A DNA stretch of 64,000 bases from Pisolithus tinctorius (taxonomy: Eukaryota; Basidiomycota; Agaricomycetes; Boletales; Pisolithaceae), in NCBI GenBank assembly GCA_024663395.1, contig JANFAH010000009.1, positions 1,116,001 through 1,180,000 on the forward strand. The letters are read 5' to 3'. The first letter of the stretch is position 1. Every line of letters begins with the position of its first letter. The notes under the pieces were generated by a model that was not told the DNA's origin, did no database searches, and saw only the letters and a list, made by a program, of their open reading frames with translations. The position numbers and the translations under genes were made by a program. Below, piece by piece: positions 13,410-25,116 of this stretch.

Positions 13410-15210
13410 CGGTTCTTCGATTTTCGGAACAACGCTGGACAATGGAATCCCTGGCTGTTCCATGATACCTTCGCTGCTTCCGCTACCACCCTCCTACTTA
13501 CAAGCTGGAACGTTGAACCCTAGTGTCTTCTCTAGATGATAACGACAGCGTTGACCGAATTACTTCGCATTCGCATGTGAGTCCGCGGCTTCCACCAGAC
13601 ACAGCAAGATTTTAATCTTCGCGTAGCCCGGTTGTTCAAGGTGGAATGCAATGGTGTGCATCTCGCATTTTGATGCCTGAACGAGTTGCTGAGCTGGATG
13701 TCAATAGGGTTGGCAAACCACCACTTGTAGCAGCAGTCTCCAATGCTGGAGGGCTGGGTGCGTTCACCATTGTCGCGCCGTCTAGAGCCAGTTTGAATGA
13801 ACAGTTGGAGAACAGGGATCCTCACCGCCCTCACGCAGCCTACCCCAGAGGCGCTTCGCGTTGCCATCCGCGAAACGAGAGCTGCTACAGACAAGCCGTT
13901 CGGCGTCAATATCACCCTACTGCCCACCATCAATCCTCCGGACTATGAGGGTTATGCCCGCGCTGCTGTAGAGGAAGGCGTTCGAATCTTCGAGACAGCA
14001 GGCAACAATCGTATGCAGTAGTAGAGCCGACGGAACGCAGCACACCACTAACCTTGACACACACAGCCGGCAAACTTATCAAGTACTTCAAATTACATGG
14101 GTGTATAGTCATACACAAGTGTACGAGTATAAGACACGCAAAGGTTCGCAGAATTTAAGCCTCTCGACTTGCATGTTAGAGCTCCCTTCCCTCTCGTTGC
14201 CAGTCCGCAGAACGTATGGGTGTCGACGTGCTCAGTATTGACGGCTTCGAATGTATGTTGTTTCGCCCGTGCATGTGACAAGCTGATTGTGTCCACCAAG
14301 GCGCTGGCTATCCAGGAGAAGATGACATTGGTGGTCTCGTTTTGGTAACTTGGAGCGTCTTCCGAGGTTGTCATCAAAACTTACATACCCTGGTAGCTAG
14401 CGAGGGCAGCTCAAGAACTGAGGATACCATACATTGCCTCCGGTGGAATTGCTAATGGCCGTGGACTAGCTGCTGCCCTTGCGCTCGGTGCTGCTGTACG
14501 TTTTACTCTCAGTACTCGTTGTGTCAGTGACCTTACTCAGGGGACTTGACTTCAGGGTGTGAACATGGGTGAATAACTACAGCCTGACGTTCCAGACCTG
14601 ATCTAATTGATCGTCGTATAATTAGGTACCCGTTTCATGTGCACCATCGAGAGGTATGTCGCTGGTCCTGTGATCCACCCTTGTAGACAATGGAAGTCGA
14701 CATTATTACTTTCCAGTCCAATTCATCAGAACATTAAGGACACGATCGTGAAGGCGACTGAACAAGATACAATACATATATTTCGCACCCTCAAGAACAC
14801 TGCTCGTGTTTTCAAGAATGCGATCGCTACGGACGTCGTCGCTATGGAACACAGAGATGGCGGCGCTCAGTTTCCGGAGCTTCGCGATTTGGTGTCTGGT
14901 GCACGAGGTAAACTTGTATACGAGAACGGGGACCCGGAGTACGGTATATGGAGTGCTGGTGTTGTGTTGGCCCTCATTAAGGATATACCAAGTTGCGAAG
15001 AACTACTCAAGGGGATAGAGAAGGAAGCAGAGGACACTATTGCAGAGATGAGCAGAAGGGTACGACCGAAAGCCAAGCTATAGAGGTATGATACCAAATA
15101 TTCTCGTTACCATCTAGTACTACCCCATGTCATACAGAGCCTGCTTCTTCTATCTGTCATACCCCGCTATAAATTTACTTCTACGCGGAGTCGTAGACCC
15201 ACTCAGCTGC
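13410..15210 (+). repeat. Tandem duplication unit, copy 1 (nitronate monooxygenase locus)
   Basis: This block aligns along its whole length with 16388-18165. The match includes about 120 bp upstream of the ATG (shared ACTTACAAGCT.GAACGTTGAA just before the start) and about 125 bp after the stop (shared CTATAAATTTAC.TCT.CGC). Introns match as well as exons, so this is a genomic duplication and not a retrocopy. The two copies are in direct orientation, separated by about 1.2 kb of unrelated DNA. Confidence 0.85.
13536..15083 (+). CDS. Nitronate monooxygenase / 2-nitropropane dioxygenase family, copy 1
   Basis: FMN-dependent TIM-barrel oxidase that detoxifies alkyl nitronates such as propionate 3-nitronate. 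The ATG is at 13536-13538 and the first exon encodes MITTALTELLRIR. Splicing then gives IPVVQGGMQWVGKPPLVAAV, SNAGGLGILTALTQPTPEAL, DKPFGVNITLLPTINPPDY and FETAGNNPGKLIKYFKLHGC. After further introns come SAERMGVDVLSIDGFECAGY, IPYIASGGIANGRGLAAALA (FMN phosphate-binding region), VNMGTRFMCTIESPIHQNIK, and an end at VRPKAKL with TAG at 15081-15083. At least eight introns of about 50-70 bp are needed and every junction restores frame, so the copy looks intact. It is a tandem paralogue of the gene at 16493. Confidence 0.88.
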
Positions 15211-16387
15211 TCGTAGTGTTGCTGTTGAACTTCAATACATCCGAACTGGGATGAACTGCACTCTGTTCGCCTCCGAGGTCTGTCCGGAGTGTGTGTGTGT
15301 TAGCCTACTCCTGGCTAGTATATGTCTCCTGTGTATAGAAGAACAAATATGCATTCACAGTTATAACTTAAGAGCCTTGACCTAGGCAAAATTTTGGGTG
15401 CTTGCCATCGATCCCAACAACAATTCAATGCATAGACTAATATTATATCCTCAGTTGTGAGACCTTGCAGGTTTCCGCGAGCAAGGAGACCTGCATCAGA
15501 GAAACGGGGAATGACAGAATCGCGGTCACGACCAGTCAGTGACGGGTTTAAACAGGTTTAAACCATTTTTTCGCTTCCTGATGTGCACTGAGCGCAGCAC
15601 TGGCTCCGGACACACTTGAAGCATTACAAGAACTCAAATTTGCCTACAAGCAAGACCGACTGACGTTCACGACTGATCCCATTTCTAATGAGTGAGATTC
15701 TACCATATCTAATGCAGTCACTGCCTGGGCTGTTGGTAAGTTGATGGCAACTAGTGCTTTGGACGAACTTCAGCAGCTTTTTGCAAACAAGCAGGTCAGG
15801 TATTGACTCAAGTAATCTACAACAATACATACCAGTGTCTAGATAGCAATTTGCCTGTAATCTTTGGCTTAATGAACCAGGCATATGTGTATATGTAGTA
15901 CCAGACACTCGCGACTCGGACATAGTTGCCACCCGAAGTGAGTTGAACCGGACCGTCGGCTAATCTGCCTCAATTCAGTTTAGTTCACCTCACGGCAACT
16001 CCATCAACCCGTTTTCACATGACTAACTGGCATTATTTGACTCACTTCACTCAGCTCTACAACTAAACTGAACGGATCTGGTCTATCGTCCTGCAGTTAG
16101 CTGTAAGGTATCAGCAGGTAGCTGAGAGTTCTCGTCTTTCTATCAGTCTTGTGCCAATTGCGAAATAACAAATAAATTAGAGAGTATCTGAGTATTACTG
16201 AATGTCTTTGCAACTTCAGTTAAATGATAGTACAAACTGCATGCCGTAGTGCCTGGCCACAATCCGTCATTGCATCTGACACGTAGCACCCATCAACGTT
16301 ATCTAGCATGTGTCTACGGGGTAACTTGAAAGGCCGTGTACGATTGCGACTGCAGCCCTGAACCTCTCTAACGGAAATCACATGGGT
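15211..16387. other. Spacer between the two nitronate monooxygenase copies
   Basis: About 1.2 kb outside the duplicated block. It is AT-rich in places and carries only short open frames without recognisable domains. A minus-strand frame of 102 codons (15624-15932) has no family resemblance. A TGTGTGTGTG run lies at about 15290-15300. I see no gene. Confidence 0.4.
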
Positions 16388-18165
16388 CAATTCTTCGATT
16401 GAACAATCCCAAAGTCCCTAACTGTTCCGTGACAGCCTCCGCTACCGACCTCCCACTTACAAGCTTGAACGTTGAACCCTAGTCTTGATCAGATGATAAC
16501 GACAGCGTTGACCGAACTACTTGGTATTCGCATGTAAGTCCGCGGCTTCCACCAAACACAACGAGATTTTTAATCTTCGCGTAGCCCGGTTGTTCAGGGT
16601 GGAATGCAATGGTGTGCATCTCGCATTTTGATGCCTGAACGAGTTGCTGAGCTGGATGTCAATAGGGTTGGCAAACCACCACTTGTAGCAGCAGTCTCCA
16701 ATGCAGGAGGGCTGGGTGCGTTCACCATTGTCGCGTCGTCTAGAGCCGGTTTGAATGAACAGTTGGAGAACAGGGATCCTCACCGCCCTCACGCAGCCTA
16801 CCCCGGAGGCGCTTCGCGTTGCCATCCGCGAAACGAGAGCTGCTACAGACAAGCCGTTCGGCGTTAATATCACCCTGCTGCCCACCATCAATCCTCCGGA
16901 TTATGAGGGCTATGCCCGCGCTGCTGTAGAGGAAGGTGTTCGAATCTTCGAGACAGCAGGCAACAATCGTATGCAGTAGCAGAGCCAACGGAACACAGCG
17001 CGTCACTAACCTTGACACACAGCCGGCAAACTTATCAAGTACTTCAAATTGCATGGGTGCATAGTCATACACAAGTGTACGAGTATCAGACACGCAAAGG
17101 TTCGCAGAATTTAAGCCTCTCGACTTGCATGTTAGAGCTCCGTTTCCTCTCGTTGCCAGTCCGCAGAACGTATGGGTGTCGACGTGCTCAGTATTGACGG
17201 CTTCGAATGTATGTTGTTTTGCCCGTGCATATGACAAGCTGATTGTGTCCGTCAAGGTGCTGGCCATCCAGGAGAAGAGGACATTGGTGGTCTCGTTTTG
17301 GTAACTTGGAGCGTCTTCCGAGGTTGTCATCAAAACTTACGTACCCTGGCAGCTAGCGAGGGCATCTCAAGAACTGAAGATACCATACATTGCCTCCGGT
17401 GGAATTGCTAATGGCCGTGGACTAGCTGCTGCCCTTGCGCTCGGTGCTGCTGTACGTTTTACTCTCAGTACTCGTTGTGTCAGTGACCTTACTCAGGGGC
17501 CTTGACTTCAGGGGGTGAACATGGGTAAACAGCTACAGCCTGACTTTCCTGATCTGATCTAATTAACTGTCATATAATTAGGTACCCGTTTCATGTGCAC
17601 CATCGAGAGGTAGGTCTCTAGACCTGTGATCCACCCTACAACTGAAGTCGACATTATCACTTTCCAGTCCAATTCATCAGAACATTAAGGACACGATCGT
17701 GAAGGCGACTGAACAGGACACGATACATATCTTCCGCACCCTCAAGAACACTGCTCGTGTTTTCAAGAATACGGTCGCTACGGAGGTCGTCACTTTGGAA
17801 CGCAGACCTGGCGGCGCTCAGTTCTCGGAGCTTCGCGATTTGGTGTCTGGTGCACGAGGTAAACTTGTATACGAGAACGGGGACCCGGAGTACGGTATAT
17901 GGAGCGCTGGTGTTGTGTTGGGCCTTATTAAGGATATACCAAGTTGCGAAGAACTACTCAAGGGGATAGAGAAGGAGGCAGAGGGTACTATTACAGAGAT
18001 GAGCAGAAGGGTACGACCGAAAGCCAAGCTATAGAAGTATGATACCAAATATTCTTGTTACCGCCAGGTACTGTCCCATGACATACAGGGCCCCTTTCGC
18101 TTCGTCATGCCCACTATTCTCAGCTATAAATTTACCTCTGCGCAGAGTCGTAGTTCTAGTCAGCT
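16388..18165 (+). repeat. Tandem duplication unit, copy 2 (nitronate monooxygenase locus)
   Basis: Direct-repeat partner of 13410-15210. By eye, exons differ at only a few percent of positions and introns at somewhat more, so the duplication is fairly recent. Similarity fades just after the shared CAGCTGCT near 18165. Confidence 0.85.
16493..18034 (+). CDS. Nitronate monooxygenase / 2-nitropropane dioxygenase family, copy 2
   Basis: Tandem paralogue of the gene at 13536, with the same exon-intron plan and the same start (MITTALTELLGIR). The FMN-binding and barrel motifs SNAGGLG, ASGGIANGRG and NMGTRFMCTIE are all kept. Differences from copy 1 are mostly conservative. Examples are HPGEEDIGG for YPGEDDIGG, and in the last exon FKNTVATEVVTLERRPGGAQ for FKNAIATDVVAMEHRDGGAQ. 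All splice sites remain GT/AG, and TAG 18032-18034 ends the frame. Both copies therefore look functional. Whether they differ in substrate or expression cannot be seen. Confidence 0.88.
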
Positions 18166-20402
18166 GCTTGACATTGTTGCCGGGGCTTCTGATCCCCGGG
18201 TTACTACCGCCGAGTGTTACACGACGACAATCACTGTCCCCACGGCAAGGTAGTCAATATTGAAACTAGCGACGATGTCGCTCATGCAGTGGGTTGCCTG
18301 TTCAAATGAGCCAATCTCGTCTGTTCTCTCCCTCTATTGCTCAATACGCAGTTGCCGTTCTCAGTGTAGTTGGTGTGCTCCGGCAACCTCGCCACTTCAT
18401 TTCAGCTTGTAAGTATGACATTCGTGATGCACCAGTCGAGAGCTGAGGCCTGAAGAATGTACCCAGCCTCACTGTAGACGTTAGCCATGTCAGGACGCTG
18501 TTCAGGGTAAATGTGCTCTGCACTCGACAGTGTGGACTATACCGGTGTGTCTGAATCAACACGGGTACGCACGATGGTGGGAGTATCTCTCTCGTTCTAC
18601 GGTGAACAGGGCAAGTAAGATACCACCAGGTTGGCTACGTAGTACGAGAAGGTATCCAGGCTATGTTGACTCCTTTCTAACCCCCTTCAAACATGGCCTA
18701 CCTCTTCAATGTAAGTTCACGCCCATATTCCTCGATACTGACATGTTCTCAATGCTATGACGCGCGTCGCGTGCGTATACGTATACCCACGTATGGTTGT
18801 ACCCAAGAACACCTCCGTACCTTTTTGGCAGTGGCCCATAGGTTTCGGCTTTCGATAGTCAAACATACATCGATCGTGCCTTGCATCAAAGCAGGATAAA
18901 GCATTGCAGTGTGTAGTTTATCGCAATCACCAGTAAGCCCGCAATGTGTCAAACGTAGTCAGCTGATGGACTTGGTTTCACCTGTCGAAGCTCCCTTATC
19001 CCCACCATGCGTGCGAATGGCCATCAACTGTACGACCACTTCATACATTTTGGTCCCTCCAAACATCGAAACTGGACATTTTGGAGTGTTAGTGTGGTGT
19101 GTGTATTGTCATGCATACCACCCAGAGAGGTACTCGGCCACAACCTTCGAGCTCACTGACAGTCTAAACGTTGACCGGTCAACATGATATACGTCCATCC
19201 ATCGCCGATCACAACGTATTATTACCAAAGCGACAACAACAGCGACCACTACATACTTACATACCTCAATCTTTGCACGGACAGCATCAGCACTGTGAAA
19301 TGAATATCGTGTTACGGCACGGCATATCGACTAACCCGAGTAGTATCCAGCGGTTTACTGCTTGCCGGCTAATCACGTTTTCACCATGCTAGTATCGATT
19401 CCGCAACGAAACCCGCTCATTTGGCTTGACCAACCGTCAATGACTCCGATGCGACGTGCAAGTCGATCTTCAAGTTGTTAACGCGGTGACACATTGGCGT
19501 CAGTGGTGACAAGCGTGTGATTTCGTACAGATCGAAACCCTATCGATGGGTGACGTTGTCCTTAGCTTGCCGCTGCGGCTCAGCTTCTGATGGAACACGT
19601 GAAGGGCCGTTTATCAGGACTATGGCCTGTGGCGTTACACTCCCCCTACTGTTTGACTGCTTGGAGCCTGCTGACCAGGTTAACCCACATAGATTCTCAG
19701 TCCTCGGCTGAAGGTGCCCAAGAACTTCCATCTTCTTGATTATATTGTCCCACCACGGCTGGTTCGTCCATTGCACCTACGCGCCACCTCCGAAACAGCA
19801 GTAGTCTGTGACTTGCCGCTCATAACATCTTCAGTTTTGGACTTCTCCATTTCTATTCCCCAAAAGATGACGACCACGACGGCGGCAGATTTCCTCCAAT
19901 TTGCATATATCATTCGGCTAACTCGAACGTGTCAACGTGGGTGACAATGGCTGTTACGTGTCATTCTGTTGAACATAATACACGCCAGTGGTTCCGTCTG
20001 CACTTATGGTGTACGACTACTGTAGGCATCGACTGTCGGAACATGGTTAAGACTCATCACTCACGGAACATGCAGTGATTAGTATCGACCGAGAGGTACA
20101 TTTTCCGTGTAGTATAATTTTGCCTACCACCCTTGATTAACGATTAACGCTTCCAAGGTTCAATATATATGGGTAAGGATTTTCCTGTGGAGATGAACGT
20201 ATCCTGAATATGATGGCTTTTCACAGAAACGACCCAGAACGACCACAACGATTCTGTATCTCATTGTAAGCGCTCGTTATATGTTCTGTCAGTGTGGGTT
20301 CTTCTCAAGCGGTCGCACTAGGTGCGATACTTCGGCACTATATATGGTCTGTAAGTCTTATTTCAAATGCTCATGCCATGAGCTTTTGAATCCGAATTTG
20401 CA
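18166..20402. other. Gene-poor region
   Basis: About 2.2 kb without a gene I can support. A short frame beginning MSQSRLFSPSIAQYAVAVLS near 18307 contains one hydrophobic segment and a possible donor site. I could not chain it to further exons. Other frames are short, overlap on both strands and show no domain. Confidence 0.4.
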
Positions 20403-20675
20403 CCGTAGGATTAATACCATCGGTCGGTCAAGTGCTGGAATATCGGCTCAAATTCAACGAACTCACCTGGTGTTTGTTTAGTCTTCTTATCCGACGTTTC
20501 TAGCAAGGTGAGAACCACCTGAAACGCGAGGGACCTTTCTAAGTGATTGCAATAGTTGTAAGTGACAGTGAGGAGCTCCGATCTTCACTAACACATCGTT
20601 GCACACATATACGTGCCGTAGCTGTGAGCTGCGTTACTCTAGCAATTGTATTGGGACTTTCTGACGTACCCACAG

Positions 20676-21520
20676 GTAGTATTTTCTTGGCTATCCAAGG
20701 CTGGCCCTCTTGCTGCGTACTGTGGCTGGTACAGAGTGAGACTCTCGTATTAACGACTAAGAACATTGCATTTGCTCATGTTACCCTCAAGTCATTCTAC
20801 AACTGCGTCTCTACGTGTTGTACGACCGCTCGCGAAGGGTCTCATTACTCGTGGGCTCCGCATTTGTAGCAGAGATCCTGGCTGTGTCCGCGATTCTCGT
20901 CACCGCAAATCTCACATCAGGAAGTTAGTGTCCTGCCTTTCACTGCATATACTGACGCTTGAAATCACGAGTAAGCCACCATCGAACTCATACCTGGATT
21001 GAAGTTCTGTACCAATACAGGCGTATCAAACAATTTTTACGTCTTCTGGCTACCGATACTGAGTTTCGAGTGCATATTGTGTGCACTTGCCGCTTGGGCA
21101 GGTGTTCGGCGATCGAGGAACAGTGCGAATCCCACCTCGGTAACTAACAAAATTCGTCTCCTGGATGTCTTGATCAAGGGCAATGTGGGATATTTTATAA
21201 CGTAAGCACCTATACTTCATCCATGGTAGTGTCCACGAATCTTGTTAGCATCTTCCTGGTGAGCGTCGTGAACGCGGTAATGTGGGGTACGCTCTCTGTA
21301 CGTAATCACTTCCAGCTCCTGTATCAATCTCACGTGCAACCGGTTCTAGGAAGAGTGGATCGAAGTACCGGAAGGTTTCCCGCATGCCGGAACAGTTATT
21401 GCAGGTTGTCGGCTCATTCTACATATACGGGATGCAACGATTCCTGTCGCGGAAGACACGTTCCTGGAGTCATTAGCGTTCGAATACCCTATGCAACACG
21501 TATCTGCCGCATCAGCATGA
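20676..21520 (+). CDS. Basidiomycete multi-helix integral membrane protein (DUF6533-like), 5' end unresolved
   Basis: Member of the large basidiomycete-specific family of membrane proteins whose function is unknown. Recognisable exons in order are: IFLAIQGWPSCCVLWLVQ, ILQLRLYVLYDRSRRVSLLV with the helix GSAFVAEILAVSAILVTANL, then FCTNTGVSNNFYVFWLPILS with ECILCALAAWAGVRR. These are followed by RLLDVLIKGNVGYFITIFLV, VVNAVMWGTLS, and a last exon with the family-like PHAGTVIAGCRLILHIRDA, stopping at TGA 21518-21520. Each junction is GT/AG and in frame. The first exons are unclear. A stretch at about 20408-20500 reads LEYRLKFNELTWCLFSLLIRR, which resembles helix 2 of the family, but it runs into TAG, so the gene may be damaged at its start. 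Confidence 0.6.
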
Positions 21521-22035
21521 GTAGTCCGTAGCACAGGAGATCCTTGCGGTGTATATTTATTTGTCATAGAGAATGATGAACATTCTATGCACTGATTCCC
21601 ATCAGGCTTTAGGGTCTCAGAGCAAACAAGTAGCTTGATCAGAAATTGATATGAACAAACAAGCAGAGAGAAGCTCGATATCCAGGCATCTTTCAGCGAT
21701 GGGACTAGTAGATGGTGGCGGTAATCGGGTAGTGCGAGGCGGTGATGCGTGGAAAGAAAAGATCTCACAAAGGACTCATGCATATCATTGAATGTCAATT
21801 GCAGTCATCGACTTTCTGAGTGGTGGCCTGAAGTATAGATCTGAGCATGTCCATACGTACCTTTCATTCGACGCAACGCACGCCGTTTCCCGTTGAGATC
21901 GGGGCTGCGAGGCTCGGGCCCCGGAAATGGAAATGTATACGATTACATAATGAAACAACTGATGCCAGTACAGCCATTTCAATGTGTCACAAAAGCGTTG
22001 ACGCGCTCTGTTCCAACTTCTCTCCAGCGTCCACG
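21521..22035. other. Intergenic region between two membrane-protein genes
   Basis: About 515 bp holding the presumed terminator of the upstream gene and the promoter of the next. No repeat or gene was recognised. Confidence 0.4.
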
Positions 22036-23266
22036 ATGAGTAACAGCACCCTGCCCCAGTTGCCAGCGTCCCTCGATCTCCCCGCTCACCTTTCGGCTCA
22101 GAAGTATTTTTTTGTTTGCACGCTCACAGTCTTGTCATGGGACACTCTAGTTCTCTCGCCTAGATCTTATAAACTTAGCCGGACGAAGACATGGCCTCCA
22201 TTGAAGGCGCTCTATTATTTCCTGCAGACCTGGGTGATAGCTGACTTCGTGGTTACTGGTGAGTGTACTCGTATCGCAATTTTTTCGTCCTTCCTGTAGA
22301 ATATACCGTATTTCTGATTCGTCTATCCACTCCTGACAGGCGTGATGTTCTTTTCTACGTCAGTGCAACAGGACACAGACTGTCGCAGGTTTTGGCCGTA
22401 TGAGCCTATTTGCACTGCGATACTGCTCTTCGCAGCCTCCACTGCGCACGTCATCCGCATTTCTGCCATCTACTCGCATGCGAACCGTGTGCGCTCTATC
22501 ATGTTTGGCTTGTTGTTTGTTCAGGCAGGTCGTTACTGCTGTGTGCTGTGGCTTCTATCGCTCTGTCAAACTTCTTGATGGCCAGGGTTGTATTGCCGGT
22601 CCCCTCAACAATCAGAGCTGGGTAGCCGTCTATTGGCTCATCCCCACATTGTTGTACGGCGCTTCCTTTTCATTTGCTGTGTCACGCTCTCTGCGAACCC
22701 TCGGGGAGCGTCCGCTCACTCCATGGCGACTCATGCTACGTGACAATCTCAACCTTTACGGTACTATCTTCTTCGTCAACCTTATCAACGTACTCTTCTA
22801 CTTCATCATGACGCCTACCGGCCCTAATGATCCAATCAAAACCATCGTGACGAGCATGGCGGGCGTGCTCACGGCCACGATGACAATGCGCATTATCCTG
22901 GGTGTCCGCGGTTCTCTTGAGAATGGTGGGACCTTCACTACAGGAAGTGGCCAAGGCAGCGGTGTCAGTGGTAGCATGACTGCAAGTGCTGTCGGTGTTG
23001 CTCGAGGGCGCAGCGCCCCAACGTACACACTAGGCGACATCCATACGCATTCAAAAACTGGAGCTGGTTCGCGTGGGGCTGACAAAATCGAAGGCGGCTG
23101 GGACGTCGACAAAAGCTTTGTGGATGCACCAGCAGACGCCAAGGTTGTACTTCCTATCGTAGGGGAAAACGACAGCATACGCGAGGAAAGTGGTCCAGTG
23201 TCACCCTTTTCACCCAAAGCCGGTGTTCAAATCACTATAGATAAGGAGGTTCAGTATGACGAGTAG
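22036..23266 (+). CDS. Basidiomycete integral membrane protein with apparent 4-bp frameshift
   Basis: Predicted seven-helix plasma-membrane protein of a fungal family without assigned function. The start ATG 22036 gives MSNSTLPQLPASLDLPAHLS; helices include FFVCTLTVLSWDTLVL, ALYYFLQTWVIADFVVTG and ICTAILLFAASTAHVIR. One intron (about 22260-22340) joins VVTG to VMFFSTSV. After IYSHANRVRSIMFGLLFVQ the frame shifts. The downstream coding frame continues VVTAVCCGFYRSVKLLDGQG, CIAGP, SWVAVYWLIPTLLYGASFSF, PTGPNDPIKTIVTSMAGVLT and a long polar tail ending KEVQYDE with TAG at 23264-23266. The shift coincides with a direct CAGGCAGG at 22522-22529; one CAGG fewer would give a continuous frame. A 43-nt intron with a weak donor is the alternative. 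The gene may thus be broken, misassembled or spliced unusually. Confidence 0.7.
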
Positions 23267-25116
23267 GTACACAAGGATTCCTATGGAGTACGGGGGTACA
23301 TAGGCCAGGTTGCGCAATTCGCCCGTCGATGGATCTGTCCTGTTTCCACTCGCTTTTTACAGTGAACTCTCCTTTTGGGCAACTGTTTAATATTGCTGCA
23401 GAGTTAGTCAAACGGTTCTTCTGATGCTCTTGGTTCTTCCCGACGATTTAGGCTCAACTATGTAACTCCGTATGCTTGTACCCGGCGTGTCCGGTCAACA
23501 GGAAGGTGTCATGTATGTGTTTGAGTTGATTCTGGGATAAGGTCCGCCATCGCTCTCGATTAAAATCATTAGCTTCTACTAAGTGAGTTACGAGTGTATA
23601 TGTGGATTCCCGTCTTTTCCCTTGACACGATAGGTTCTTTCCTGAGCTTCATAAGATAGCATAACAGTTTTCTACAGAACTAGCAATACACACGACGCCG
23701 GGACAGTCATCGATGCGTAACATGTATGTAACATACATTCTACGAAAGCGACTTGCGACTAGACATAATGACTCGCACTGTTGACAACTTTGGCTGCCTC
23801 CTATCTCGCACGTCACACCGGTGGTTGGTGAAATTTTCATTTCTGTTACCTCATGGTCGTGATTCTCATGTTCAATGACTCCAATACCATTTCGTTCGAG
23901 GCTTGCTCTTCAGCGACCTCCATTCATTTGGCCGTCGCGTCTGCCAGCGTGTCGCGAGTAGCATTTGACTTGTCGAGGTTCCCTACTCGTCTCGTTTCCT
24001 CCTAATGTGTTAAGCTGCCCTCACGGGGGAATGTATCGTTGAACAAGAATATGATAGGCAGCCAGTATGGACTTGTCATAAGCAGCCATGCTGTAAAAGT
24101 TGGCACGCCAGCCGAATAGATAATGTGTCGCCCAAGACATGGTCGCCACGGAAACAATTCAGTGTGATCCTCTAGCAATGCAATAAGGAGAAACTGTAAA
24201 GGCTGCAGACCTCCTCACCTTTCGTGTGCGGCTCCACTGTCGGGTATCGTCGTCGACGGGAACTTGCTCGAAGTCTACACATACCTCTTTCCCTTTGAGC
24301 TACGGCGCCTGGAGTCATGGGGCATTGATAAGTCGGTGGGTGCTCTTTGACTCATCGGGAAAAGGCAGTAGGAGAAAAGCCGATGTACTGAGAACCTAAT
24401 GAAATTAACGTTGAGGTGTAGGAGGACTATATTATCATCTTGGTATGAGGGTTCCAAGCTATCACTTCGCATACGAACGTCTCATGGACAACTGCAATCT
24501 AAATTCACGCAGTTATCAGGTCCAAGTCACATTGTCAGTGTTAACGAGAATGAGTGCACATGGGATTAATCCAAGACTATGCACCATACACCTACCCTTC
24601 TGTCGCCACTGCAAGGCTTGACCCCCGAAGATCGCTGACTTACCTGGGTCCCATCTCACGTACAGCAGGTGAATAATGTACTACGGAGGCCTTCAAATAG
24701 CAGGCGGGGCAAATCCTGCTTAGGGAATTGAGCCCATGGAAACGAATGGCTCCATCACATGCAGGACATACACTCGCGATACATGCATCAGAGTGGTCCC
24801 AAGGGCATCAGGGATAACATACAGAGTACCCCCGATTGTACTGCTACAGCTCCAGAGAAACGATGATGATCTCATTTGAAAGTGTGGGTTTTGTTGCCGC
24901 TCTTGACCTCTCGCTGGTCCCGAGGCCCGGCTCGAATATTGGCTTGCATAGGCGGTCTGGAAACTGAAAAAGAGCGAATGTGAGTAAGGTCCAGGAGTTG
25001 GCGAATGAAAACAGAGAGCTGAGCAATCCATACAGGCGAACCACTGGTTTCGCAGCGTCGTTGGGGGAGCCGACGCCACACTCCATATCTGTCCCTGACT
25101 CGGAGGAAGCACTTGT
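23267..25116. other. Gene-poor region
   Basis: About 1.85 kb between the membrane protein and the 3' end of RRP6. Only short overlapping frames on both strands were seen, none with recognisable domains. The part nearest 25116 should include the RRP6 3' UTR. Confidence 0.4.

Noticed and set aside
15624..15932. 102-codon minus-strand frame in the spacer between nitronate monooxygenases
   Set aside because: No domain and not conserved at the other copy; treated as chance.
18307..19190. Possible small membrane-protein gene in the gene-poor stretch
   Set aside because: One hydrophobic segment and a possible donor were seen, but no chain of in-frame exons could be assembled.
22400..22560. Continuous plus-strand frame upstream of the membrane-protein C-terminal part
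   Set aside because: Its N-terminal portion is an out-of-frame reading of the real helices; the true frame there is the one giving AILLFAASTAHVIR, so the apparent single open frame is misleading.
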